Positions 37,291 through 47,117 of a stretch of 64,000 nucleotides of DNA are shown in pieces. The stretch's first letter is position 1; each line of letters opens with the position of its first letter. The notes below the pieces were generated by a model. That model worked only from the letters and a program-made list of their open reading frames with translations. It ran no database searches and had not been told where the DNA came from. Where the stretch lies: assembly GCA_000814665.1 (NCBI GenBank), contig JWIH01000018.1, forward strand, positions 62,001 to 126,000. The letters are read 5' to 3'. Position numbers and translations under genes: made by a program. The DNA is from Pseudoalteromonas flavipulchra NCIMB 2033 = ATCC BAA-314. GTDB lineage: Bacteria; Pseudomonadota; Gammaproteobacteria; Enterobacterales; Alteromonadaceae.

Positions 37291-40200
37291 TGATGGAAAA
37301 CTTTGCAATAAAACAGTGGTTAGATGAGCTGGACCGTCAACAGATTTATGTTTATTTACAGCAAGATAAATTAAAACTTAGAACACCGCTTGGGCAGGTG
37401 CCTGACGGTATTCTGGATAAGATAAAGGCGCACAAAACTGCGCTTATCACCTACCTTCAAGGACAGCAAAAGCAATCTGCTGCGCTCTCGGCAGCACAGC
37501 AAAGAATGTGGTTTATTGATAAATATGAAGGGGGCACTGCGGCGTACAACATGGCTGGGCTAGTTAAGTTATCGCAGCCATTTTCAGTCACGGACATTGA
37601 ACAAGCGTTGAGCCGCTTGATAGCTAAGTACGATATTTTGAGAGCACGATTTATCACGGTTGAAGGGAAGGTCGTGCAGCAAATTGAACCTGCTGAGGCG
37701 ATGAAAATTGCTGTGATGACCGTGGATGAAGAAGCGCTACCCAATCAGCTACCAGAGTCGATTAAACAGGCTGTGCGGTATCAGTTTGATCTTGCCAGCG
37801 AATCGCTGCTGCAAGTGACGGCTTTAGTGAGTAACTCTCACACTGATTGCCGCTGGTTACTCGTTAACATGCATCATATTATTAGTGACGGCTGGAGCGT
37901 GATTGTGTTTATCAACGCACTGCTGTATGAGCTATCGGAGGCGTGTGTTGAGCTTCCCGATTTACAGTATGTTGACTATGTGCACTGGGAGCAGCAATTA
38001 AGGCAATCCCCAGACTATCAACAACAATTGGCTTATTGGACTGAGCAGTTAGAGGCATTTACACCGTTTGAATTGCCCACCAGCTATCCAAGAAAAAAAG
38101 AAAAGGAGTACCAAGGTGACACGGTTCGTTGTTCGTTTAACGCTGAGCTAATACAACGATTAGATAAAGCTTGCCGCAGCGATGGCGTAACACATTTTAC
38201 CGCCTTGCTGGGCGTGTTTTACATCTTGCTTTATCGCTACAGTGAGCAAGCCGATATTACCTTAGGGGTGCCGGTTGCAAATCGTCAGCAAAGCGAGTTT
38301 GAAGCTATGCTTGGCTGCTTTATTAATACCTTGCCACTGCGTATGCAGATAAACGGCCATCACTCCATGAGTGAGGCGATTAAGGCGCTGCAATACAAAG
38401 TATTGCAAGGGCTTAGTAATCAAAACGCTGCCGTGGAAGACATCATTGAAGCGCTAGAGCTACCCAAATCCGCCGCGCATTCCGCCTTGTTTCAAGTGTT
38501 ATTTAACTACAATGGTGTAGCAAGTAGTAAAGTGTCGGTAAATAACCAATTAGAAGCCGAGTTAATTGCCCTAGATAATGGCACTGCGAAATTTGACTTA
38601 ACCCTATCTGTTGATGATACAGATGATGCCCTTGTGTGTGACTTTGTTTATGCAACAGGGCTTTATGACCATGCGCTTATTCAGCGGTTTGCCGATGATT
38701 ATTTGGCACTCGTCCAGTGCTACTGTGCTAAAGAGGCGCTGCCAATTGACGACTTGGTGCTCAAATCAACGAACGTACCGACAACGGTGGCGGATATCAA
38801 TCACAATATCAGCCAGCCGATGCTTGTGCCGCAAGCAATCAGAGATATAGCGCAAACCCAAGGTGAGGCGATCGCGGTAGTTGTGCCAAGTACCAAGGGC
38901 GAAGCATCACGGACCCTGACATATCAGCAGTTGTATGCCCAAAGTTTGCAAATTGCCAATAACTTACACGCAGCCACGTCAATCATTGCGCTGATAACAA
39001 CGGGTGATATGAGTGACATTGTCACTATGCTTGGCGTAATGCAAAGTGGCCGTGCGTATTTACCTATTGATGGCAATATGCCTGCGGCCAGAGCGCTACA
39101 AATGCTAGCGCAAGCTGAGTGTAATACGGTGGTAGTAAGTGTCGAAACGCCACTTTGCCAAGCGCTACGAGAAGCTGACATCAGAGTGCTTACATATAGT
39201 GAGCTGAGCCAAAACAAAGGAGCGCTGCAGCAAACTTATTCACCAAGTTTTGATGATAGCGCGTATGTGTTGTTTACTTCTGGTTCTACTGGTGTGCCCA
39301 AAGGGGTTGAGATCAGCCATGGCGCGCTGAGTCACTATTGCAGCAGCATCGCGGCGAGATTGAGTTACAACCAAGATACGCGAGCGGGCGTGGTCACAGG
39401 ACTTGCCACGGACTTATGCTTAACGGCTGTCTATCCGGTGCTTACTCATGGCGGCACTGTGGTACTCACTCTTGCAAACCAAGCGCCAGAACCTGCTGAA
39501 ATCGCAGCCAAGTTAGTAGCTGAGCAAGTTAATTTGATTAAATTAACCCCTTCTTTTGCCGCGGTGCTTTTGCCTCAGTTTGCTGAGCAAAAGCCCGCTA
39601 TTTCGCAGTGGGTGTTAGGTGGAGAAGCATTGGGTGAGCAGCTTGTTGATAGCATTCGCGCGCTGACGCCAGCGGCGCGTATTTTCAACCATTATGGTCC
39701 GACGGAGGCTTGTGTTGGAGTGGTTTGTCATGAAGTGACAGACAGCAGGCTAACCGGCCACAGTTACCCGATCGGTACGCCGTTGGCACATGTTACCACC
39801 CGCGTACTCAACAAACAGGGGAAGCCAGCACCCGCTGGCATGCCTGGTGAGCTTTATATTGGTGGGGCAAGCCTTGCCAAAGGATATATAAATGCGCCTT
39901 CAGAGACCGCTGCTCAGTTTATAAGTGTCTTGCAAAATAGCGGTCAACGCACGCGTTTTTACCGCAGTGGTGATAGCGTTAGGCTGAATGCGAGCGGTGA
40001 GCTTGAATTTCTTGGTCGAATTGACAAACAAGCGAAAATTCGCGGTTTTCGTGTTGACCTCAATGAAATAGAAGCTGCACTGTTAGCGCTTGATGAGGTA
40101 TCGCAAGCTGCGGTAGTCGTGCGCAAGCTCGGCAAACAAGACGCTTTGGTTGCTTTTGTGGTAAGTGTTGATAACAACCTCTGCGCTGCAACCAATTTGC

Positions 40201-43200
40201 GCGAGGTGATCCGTCAAGGCTTGAAGCAGCGCTTGCCCGAGCCGATGATCCCAAGCTGGATAGAGCTTTGCCAGCACTTACCCACCCTGAGTAATGGCAA
40301 GATAGACCGCCAACAATTACAGTCTTTGGCATTAACTTCTCAAAGCCAAAGTAGTGAGGTGGCGAGTGCGTTGCAGCGACAGTTAATCACACTCTATCAA
40401 ACCTTAACGGGCGCACCAGAAGTGGGACTGCACGATAGCTTTTTCAGCATCGGTGGTCACTCTTTATTGGCCATGCAATTACTCAATGAATTAAGAGCTC
40501 TGCTCTCGGTGGAAGTGAGCTTAAAGCAAGTATTTGCCAATCCTAGCGTATTTGAACTAAGCGAGATGCTGGCTAACTCTCAGTCTCAATCTTCATTACC
40601 AAGTCTACAACCTGCGCCATCACAGCCTAGTTATCCTTTGTCATTTGCACAGCGGCGCTTGTGGTTTGTTGACCAACTGCAAGGGCACAGCAACCAGTAT
40701 AACCTACAGGGCATATTCCAATTGCAAGGCAAGCTGAATGCTGAGGCCTTAGAGCAAGCCTTTATTGCTGTGATTAAGCGGCATCCAGTCTTGGCGTCTA
40801 ATTACCATCAAAATGCGCAAGGAGAACCGCTCCAAAGCATTAACCTTGATGCTCGATTTACCTTGATTAAGCACGACTGGACAGATAAATCCGCTGAGCA
40901 ACAAGCACATGCGTTAGAGCAAGCTATCGCAGAAGATTACGCAACCAGCTTCGATTTAAGCCGTGATTTAATGCTGCGCGCCAGTCTTTATCAACAACAG
41001 GCGATGCAGGCTACCCTTGTGATCACCTTACATCATATCGCTGCCGATGGTTGGTCTATTGCGTGTTTGAGTGAGGCTCTAGGACTGGCTTACAAAGCCG
41101 CGCTCAGCGGCGAAACCTTACCGCTACAAGAGCTGCATTACGTTGATTATGTAATGTGGCAACAGCAGCTGGAACAGGGGTCGCTATGGCAACAGGAGCT
41201 CGACTATTGGCGTATGCAATTACAAGGTCTGCCCAAGGTTCATGAATTACCGCTAGATTGTAGCAGAGAAGCAAAAACCTCTTTGCGTGGCGCCTTAGTG
41301 ATTGAGCCTATACCTGCGGCGCTGGTCAGTGCACTTCGAGCGTATCAAACTCGTTCAGGGCAAACCTTATTTGTGTTACTGCAAACGCTATTTTCATTGT
41401 GGTTAAGCCGCTTTTCTCAACAGCGCGATGTGGTTGTTGGTACGCCAGTATCAGGACGTCACCTTAAAGCATTTGAAAGTATGATTGGTAACTTTATCAA
41501 TACCTTAGTACTTAGGAGCGAATGGAGTGAAGATATTAGTTTCACGCAAGCGTTACAGCAAACCCAAGGCTTACTCAACGACGCATTGCAACATCAACAT
41601 ATTCCCTTCGATGTGTTAGTGGATGAGCTAGACGTTGAACGCTCAAGCGCCCAGCATCCGCTGCATCAAATCGTGTTTCGGGTAAATAACCAGGTAAATG
41701 AAAACCTTACGCTAGAACAATTGGAAGTGACGCCTTGCCAAAGTAAAGTACGCGGTGCCAAATTAGATTTGGAAGTCGCAGTGATAGACGAGGGCGATGT
41801 ACTCACCGTTGAATGGCTTTATGACAGCAATTTGTGGCACGAAGCGAGTGTAGTTAGTTTCCATCAGCAGTTTTGTTATGTGTTATCGCAGTGTCTTGCA
41901 GAGCCAAATACTCCGTTGTCAGCACTGTCATTGTGGCCCGCTGAGCAGCAGTTAGCGCTATTAAAACAGCTGCAAAGTGTTGCGGTAGAAGTGACAGAGC
42001 AACAGCCATGGGTGACTCAGTTTAGTCAGGTGGCTCTTCAGACTCCACTACAGACTGCGGTGCGCATGGGGGAGTTTACTTGTAGTTATCTCACCTTAGA
42101 AAAATGCGCGAACCAACTTGCTAATAGCTTATTAGAAATGGCATTTGCCGAGCAAAGCCGCATTGCTATTTTACTGCCGTCTTCGAGTTACATGGTGGCC
42201 GCGGTGCTGGCAATATTAAAAGCGCGCTATACCTATGTGCCTATTCATCATGACACGCCAACCGATACCTTAGCCTACATCATGAATGATGCAGATATCG
42301 TATTGACGCTGGCACTAAGTGAAGATGCCGAGCGCTTGATTGAAGCCGGTAGTGACTTTTTGTTGCTTGATGATTTGTTTGAAGCCGAGGGGAACTTTGC
42401 GTTTTACGATACTAGTTTGCTGGTAGATGAAGACGCGGCAGCATTTAACGAGGCCGAGCTTGCCTATGTTATTTATACCTCAGGTTCAACGGGGCAGCCA
42501 AAAGGGGTGCCTATTAGTCATGGTAACCTCAATAATTATCTGCGCTTTGCGTGTCAGCGCTACCTGCCCCAATCCGGAGGCATAACCAAAGCAGTGCTCA
42601 GTACACCGCTGGCATTTGATGCGACGGTGACCGCCTTAGTGCCTATCTTAATGCGAGGCGGTGAACTTGAGTTGCTCCCCACGGGCGCCGAATTGTTACC
42701 CGCCTTACAAGTGCAGATTTTTGCAGCTATCGAAGCCAAGTTATTCAAGTTAACACCGGCGCACCTACGCGCGGTATTTGCATTAAGTGACGCACAAACT
42801 CGCAGTGATATTGCCCACCGATTTGTGGTTGGCGGTGAAGGGCTGAGCGCAGCTTTGGTTGATAAGCTGATGGATAAGCTCCCTAACGCCCAGTGGATAA
42901 ACGAATATGGCCCAACAGAGGCAACGGTCGGCTGTAGTATCTATGCTGTAAGCCGTGAGTCGCGCCACCTGTTAGCGGGCCACGAAGAAGTGCCTATTGG
43001 TCATGCTATCGATAATATGACACTTGCGGTGGTTGACGAATTTGGCGAACTGGCTTTACCTAATATGCCCGGAGAGCTTTGGCTAGCGGGAGATGGGGTG
43101 TGTGAAGGCTATATTAATCTCGCGAGTGTGACGCAAACACGTTTTGTTGAGCAGGCAATGCCTGCATCTGGTACTTTAAGCATGCGTTGGTATCGCAGTG

Positions 43201-46200
43201 GCGACAAGGCAAAGTGGCAGGCGAACGCGCGCGGAGAGGCTGACTACCTTTGTTATTTGGGGCGGTTAGACGAGCAAGTAAAGCTGCGAGGCTACCGTAT
43301 TTCTCTTGTGGCAATCGCCCATCAAATCGACGCGTTGGCGCAGGTAAAGAGCTGTGCTGTGAGTGTTGATGAAGCACAAGAAAGCCTAGTGGCTCATGTG
43401 GTTTTAAATGGTGAGGCTAAGCTCACACTCGTGCAGTTGCGCCAAGTTTTATCGCAGTCGCTGCCCAGTTACATGTTACCTGCCGCGCTGGATATCGTTG
43501 CTGATATTCCACTGACTGCAAACGGAAAAGTAGACAAGCAAGCACTACAGTTTGCCTATCAGGCACAGGCGAAAAGCCATGAGGTCGCCGAGGTAATTGA
43601 TGGATCTAAGCTCACAGACATACAGCGTTATTTACTTGAGTTATATCGTGAGCTATTACCGAGCCAAGTACAGAGTATTAACGACAGTTTCTTTGACTTA
43701 GGTGGGCATTCACTGCTCGCCATAAAAGTGATCAGCCGAGTGCGCAGTGAGCAACGGCGAAATATCACCTTGCCACAACTCTTTGATGCGCCAAGTATTG
43801 CAGCGTTTGCTGAAGTGATAACTGCAAGTTCGATGATTGCGCACAGCAATACCATTGAGCCAGTATCAAGAGCTCAAGCGTTACCTCTGTCTTTTGCCCA
43901 GCAGCGTTTGTGGTTAATTGACCAGTTACATGAGCAGAGTGTGCAATACCATATGCCAGCGAGCTATTGGTGTGAAGGAGCCTTAGATATTGACGCTTTA
44001 ACACAAGCGTTAAGCGCGATTGTTGCACGTCATGAAGTGCTCCGTACGGTCATCGTTCCTGCAAGTGGTGAGCACGGTGCTGTGCAGCAAGTTCGTGCCC
44101 AAGTAGCTTGTCCTGTGGAATTAGTAGATTTGTCTGGGCTAAACAACGCAGAGCAACAGCAGCGTTGGCAAACATTGCAGCAACAATCGCTCAGCAAGCC
44201 TTTTGATTTATGCCAAGACACTATGCTGCGCGTTATCTGTGTACAGTTTAGTCACAACCGATTTGGACTCTTGTTTAACATGCATCACATTGCCAGCGAT
44301 GGTTGGTCGATGGCGCTGCTTGCCAAAGAATTTGTGGCGTTTTATCGGCACTTTAGTGAAGCGCCAGCGTATCCGTTGCCAGAGCAATACGCTAAACCGC
44401 TAGCGGTGCAGTATGCAGACTTTGCCTACTGGCAGCAGCAACAGCAAGATAGCTATCAGGCAGATCTTTCTTATTGGCAAACTCAGTTACAGCAGTGTCC
44501 TGTTGTTCATGAATTACCGCTGGACTTTGAGCGACCACAAGTTCAGTCCCTTGATGGTGAATGCATTCGTCATACTCTTACAACGTCGCAAGTTGAGGCG
44601 ATAAAAGCGCATTGTCAAGCACAAGGGGTGACCTTGTATATGTGGTTGCAAAGTGCCTTTTCGCTGTTGATGCTTCGTCTTAGTCAAACGCAGGATATTG
44701 TAATTGGCTCGCCCATTGCCGGACGTGAGGTAAAAGAGTTAGAGGGGTTACTGGGCTGCTTTGTGAATACCTTGGCTATTCGCGCTCGCAAAGTGGGGTC
44801 GCCGTCATTTAACGACTGGCTAAGTGAGCAAAAACAGGTGATCTTGGAAGCCTTTGCCCATCAGAGTTTACCCTTTGAGCAGCTTGTTGATGCCATTAAT
44901 CCACCGCGCAGCTTAGCGCATGCACCCGTATTACAAATACTCTTTGCACTACAAAATAACGAACAAAGTGACTTCAAGCTACCTCATCTTAAAATCGAGC
45001 AACAGCTTGATCTTAAGCCTGCAATGAAGTTCGACTTAGAAGTCAATGCACAAGAATCTGGCAGTGAGATCGCAGTGCAGTGGAATTATGCCAAAGCCTT
45101 GTTTAAACACACCAGCGTAAAGGCGATGGTTGATGCTTTTGTAACCTTAATTGATGCTGCGCTGAAAAGCCCTGAGCAAAGCGTAAATACCTTACCATTA
45201 GTTGAGACTAAAGCACTCAGCGAGCTAGGGCTTGCCACGCAAGCACAGCCCCAATCTCCTTGGTTTATCAGCGATAAAATACGGCATTTTGCTCAGCACC
45301 ACGCGAACCATAACGCAGTGCGAGATATGACTGGAAAACGATTAAGTTATGGCGAATTGGAGTCACAAAGTAATCAACTAGCGTGTTACTTGGTTGAGCA
45401 AGGCGTGACTGCAAGGTCGCAGGTCGCAATAAGCTTAGCGCCAAGCTGTCAGCAAGTTGTGGCACTTTTGGCAGTCTTAAAGGTCGGGGCCGTGTATGTG
45501 CCGTTTGACCCCAATGCACCGAGTCAGCGTCAGCAATATATAGTGCGTGACAGCAAAGCGACTTGCCTTATCACCACCTCGACGCTACTTCCCAACAGCG
45601 CAGAGCTTAGCTGCCGTTTGGTGCTAATGGACACCGCACAGCATTGGCAGAACATGCCTGAAGAGGCGCTTGCGCCATTAAGTGATATTGATGCGCCAGC
45701 TTATATAATTTATACCTCAGGCACCACAGGGCAACCCAAAGGCGTGGTGGTTAGCCATCGTAATCTGCACCTTTACCTTGAGCACGTCAGCCACAGTTAT
45801 CTCCAAGGCGATATACACGAGAGCGTTGTCAGCACGCCTTTAGCGTTTGATGCGACAGTAACGAGCTTATGGGGCGCGCTGGTTAATGGCCTTGGAGTTG
45901 TATTATTGAATGATGGCGAGCAGTTAATCACAGAGCTTAGTGCGTGTTTAGCGCGTGATGAGGCGCTGCTGTTTAAGCTGACACCAGCCCACTTGCAAGG
46001 CGTGCTGGCGCGATTACAACCGAGCAATGCTGCGCACCAAATTGTGGTGGGGGGAGAAGCCTTATCTAGCAGCGTGGTTGCTCAAGTTGGGGCACTGCTG
46101 CCACAGGCTCATTTTTATAACGAATATGGCCCAACAGAAGCAACGGTCGGTTGTTGCGTGTATCGCTGTAACGGCCAAGATGCAGTTTCGCTTGCACAGC

Positions 46201-47117
46201 AATCGCAGCGCTTTGTGCCAATCGGTAGCGCCATTCAGGGCACTCATTTGGTGGTATTAGATCAGCATCAACAGCCGGTGCCGATGGGCATGCCCGGTGA
46301 GCTATACATTGCAGGCGATAATGTGGCTCAGGCGTATTTTGGGTTGCCTGAGCTCAGCGCCAGTAAATTTGTGTCATTGACATTGATGAATAACTCGCAG
46401 CGTTATTATCAGACGGGCGACCAAGTGCGCTGGCTGCTAGATGAACAGGGCTGCCCTAGTGTGCTGCAGTTTATTGGTCGTCGAGACAACCAAGTTAAAC
46501 TGCGTGGCTATCGCATCGAACTTGAAGAAATTGCGGCTCAGCTTGAGCAACTAGATGCAGTGCAACAAGCACATGTGTTACTTAACGAAAGTAAAGATAA
46601 CTTACAGGCCTGTGTGGTGCTAACTACACCATCGCACAGTGATGCCATTTATGAGCTTGAACAGACGCTACACACTCAGATATTAGCCTCGTTAGCAGAG
46701 GTCCTACCAAGTTACATGTTGCCTTACAAGCTGTATGCACTGGCTGCTATGCCGCTCACCAATAACGGCAAAGTAGACGCAGGAGCGCTTGCACAACTGG
46801 TGCAATCGCAACAGGCGCAAGTGCTTACAACACCTTTAGCTCCTATGACTGAACTACAAACGCTACTGGCAGAAATTTTTGCTCAAGTGCTCAATACTCA
46901 AGTTCGAGATATTAACAGTAACTTCTTTGAGTTAGGGGGGCACTCTTTATCAGCAAGCCAAGCGGTTGCCTTAATTGAACAGGCGCTTGAGGTGCCCATT
47001 ACCTTAAAAATATTGTTCGAGCGGCCAAGCGTAAGCGCACTTGCAACTTGGTGTGAGATCCACCGAGCAGCCAAAGCAGCGGACGAAAACGGTCAGTCTG
47101 AGGAGATGTTTTTGTGA
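37290..47117 (+). CDS. NRPS with three C-A-T modules (modules 2-4)
   Basis: 3275 residues. An N-terminal TubC-type docking domain (about 1-60) precedes three modules. Module 2: C (HHIISDG at 195), A (520-1010), T (Ser1058). Module 3: C (HHIAADG at 1248), A (1575-2085), T (Ser2141). Module 4: C (HHIASDG at 2332), A (2655-3165), T (Ser3219). No epimerase is visible. Codes read by eye: module 2 DLTKVGHVGK, close to the Asp consensus; modules 3 and 4 both DATKVGEVGK, Asn-like (Lys278 and Glu322 as in Asn codes, Ala instead of Leu at 236). The A domains keep cores A3, A5, A7, A8 and A10. The start codon overlaps the preceding stop by one base. The C-terminus SEEMFL is acidic/hydrophobic and probably docks to the next synthetase. 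The A3 and A4 domains look like duplicates. Confidence 0.94.
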   Translation: MMENFAIKQWLDELDRQQIYVYLQQDKLKLRTPLGQVPDGILDKIKAHKTALITYLQGQQKQSAALSAAQQRMWFIDKYEGGTAAYNMAGLVKLSQPFSVTDIEQALSRLIAKYDILRARFITVEGKVVQQIEPAEAMKIAVMTVDEEALPNQLPESIKQAVRYQFDLASESLLQVTALVSNSHTDCRWLLVNMHHIISDGWSVIVFINALLYELSEACVELPDLQYVDYVHWEQQLRQSPDYQQQLAYWTEQLEAFTPFELPTSYPRKKEKEYQGDTVRCSFNAELIQRLDKACRSDGVTHFTALLGVFYILLYRYSEQADITLGVPVANRQQSEFEAMLGCFINTLPLRMQINGHHSMSEAIKALQYKVLQGLSNQNAAVEDIIEALELPKSAAHSALFQVLFNYNGVASSKVSVNNQLEAELIALDNGTAKFDLTLSVDDTDDALVCDFVYATGLYDHALIQRFADDYLALVQCYCAKEALPIDDLVLKSTNVPTTVADINHNISQPMLVPQAIRDIAQTQGEAIAVVVPSTKGEASRTLTYQQLYAQSLQIANNLHAATSIIALITTGDMSDIVTMLGVMQSGRAYLPIDGNMPAARALQMLAQAECNTVVVSVETPLCQALREADIRVLTYSELSQNKGALQQTYSPSFDDSAYVLFTSGSTGVPKGVEISHGALSHYCSSIAARLSYNQDTRAGVVTGLATDLCLTAVYPVLTHGGTVVLTLANQAPEPAEIAAKLVAEQVNLIKLTPSFAAVLLPQFAEQKPAISQWVLGGEALGEQLVDSIRALTPAARIFNHYGPTEACVGVVCHEVTDSRLTGHSYPIGTPLAHVTTRVLNKQGKPAPAGMPGELYIGGASLAKGYINAPSETAAQFISVLQNSGQRTRFYRSGDSVRLNASGELEFLGRIDKQAKIRGFRVDLNEIEAALLALDEVSQAAVVVRKLGKQDALVAFVVSVDNNLCAATNLREVIRQGLKQRLPEPMIPSWIELCQHLPTLSNGKIDRQQLQSLALTSQSQSSEVASALQRQLITLYQTLTGAPEVGLHDSFFSIGGHSLLAMQLLNELRALLSVEVSLKQVFANPSVFELSEMLANSQSQSSLPSLQPAPSQPSYPLSFAQRRLWFVDQLQGHSNQYNLQGIFQLQGKLNAEALEQAFIAVIKRHPVLASNYHQNAQGEPLQSINLDARFTLIKHDWTDKSAEQQAHALEQAIAEDYATSFDLSRDLMLRASLYQQQAMQATLVITLHHIAADGWSIACLSEALGLAYKAALSGETLPLQELHYVDYVMWQQQLEQGSLWQQELDYWRMQLQGLPKVHELPLDCSREAKTSLRGALVIEPIPAALVSALRAYQTRSGQTLFVLLQTLFSLWLSRFSQQRDVVVGTPVSGRHLKAFESMIGNFINTLVLRSEWSEDISFTQALQQTQGLLNDALQHQHIPFDVLVDELDVERSSAQHPLHQIVFRVNNQVNENLTLEQLEVTPCQSKVRGAKLDLEVAVIDEGDVLTVEWLYDSNLWHEASVVSFHQQFCYVLSQCLAEPNTPLSALSLWPAEQQLALLKQLQSVAVEVTEQQPWVTQFSQVALQTPLQTAVRMGEFTCSYLTLEKCANQLANSLLEMAFAEQSRIAILLPSSSYMVAAVLAILKARYTYVPIHHDTPTDTLAYIMNDADIVLTLALSEDAERLIEAGSDFLLLDDLFEAEGNFAFYDTSLLVDEDAAAFNEAELAYVIYTSGSTGQPKGVPISHGNLNNYLRFACQRYLPQSGGITKAVLSTPLAFDATVTALVPILMRGGELELLPTGAELLPALQVQIFAAIEAKLFKLTPAHLRAVFALSDAQTRSDIAHRFVVGGEGLSAALVDKLMDKLPNAQWINEYGPTEATVGCSIYAVSRESRHLLAGHEEVPIGHAIDNMTLAVVDEFGELALPNMPGELWLAGDGVCEGYINLASVTQTRFVEQAMPASGTLSMRWYRSGDKAKWQANARGEADYLCYLGRLDEQVKLRGYRISLVAIAHQIDALAQVKSCAVSVDEAQESLVAHVVLNGEAKLTLVQLRQVLSQSLPSYMLPAALDIVADIPLTANGKVDKQALQFAYQAQAKSHEVAEVIDGSKLTDIQRYLLELYRELLPSQVQSINDSFFDLGGHSLLAIKVISRVRSEQRRNITLPQLFDAPSIAAFAEVITASSMIAHSNTIEPVSRAQALPLSFAQQRLWLIDQLHEQSVQYHMPASYWCEGALDIDALTQALSAIVARHEVLRTVIVPASGEHGAVQQVRAQVACPVELVDLSGLNNAEQQQRWQTLQQQSLSKPFDLCQDTMLRVICVQFSHNRFGLLFNMHHIASDGWSMALLAKEFVAFYRHFSEAPAYPLPEQYAKPLAVQYADFAYWQQQQQDSYQADLSYWQTQLQQCPVVHELPLDFERPQVQSLDGECIRHTLTTSQVEAIKAHCQAQGVTLYMWLQSAFSLLMLRLSQTQDIVIGSPIAGREVKELEGLLGCFVNTLAIRARKVGSPSFNDWLSEQKQVILEAFAHQSLPFEQLVDAINPPRSLAHAPVLQILFALQNNEQSDFKLPHLKIEQQLDLKPAMKFDLEVNAQESGSEIAVQWNYAKALFKHTSVKAMVDAFVTLIDAALKSPEQSVNTLPLVETKALSELGLATQAQPQSPWFISDKIRHFAQHHANHNAVRDMTGKRLSYGELESQSNQLACYLVEQGVTARSQVAISLAPSCQQVVALLAVLKVGAVYVPFDPNAPSQRQQYIVRDSKATCLITTSTLLPNSAELSCRLVLMDTAQHWQNMPEEALAPLSDIDAPAYIIYTSGTTGQPKGVVVSHRNLHLYLEHVSHSYLQGDIHESVVSTPLAFDATVTSLWGALVNGLGVVLLNDGEQLITELSACLARDEALLFKLTPAHLQGVLARLQPSNAAHQIVVGGEALSSSVVAQVGALLPQAHFYNEYGPTEATVGCCVYRCNGQDAVSLAQQSQRFVPIGSAIQGTHLVVLDQHQQPVPMGMPGELYIAGDNVAQAYFGLPELSASKFVSLTLMNNSQRYYQTGDQVRWLLDEQGCPSVLQFIGRRDNQVKLRGYRIELEEIAAQLEQLDAVQQAHVLLNESKDNLQACVVLTTPSHSDAIYELEQTLHTQILASLAEVLPSYMLPYKLYALAAMPLTNNGKVDAGALAQLVQSQQAQVLTTPLAPMTELQTLLAEIFAQVLNTQVRDINSNFFELGGHSLSASQAVALIEQALEVPITLKILFERPSVSALATWCEIHRAAKAADENGQSEEMFL

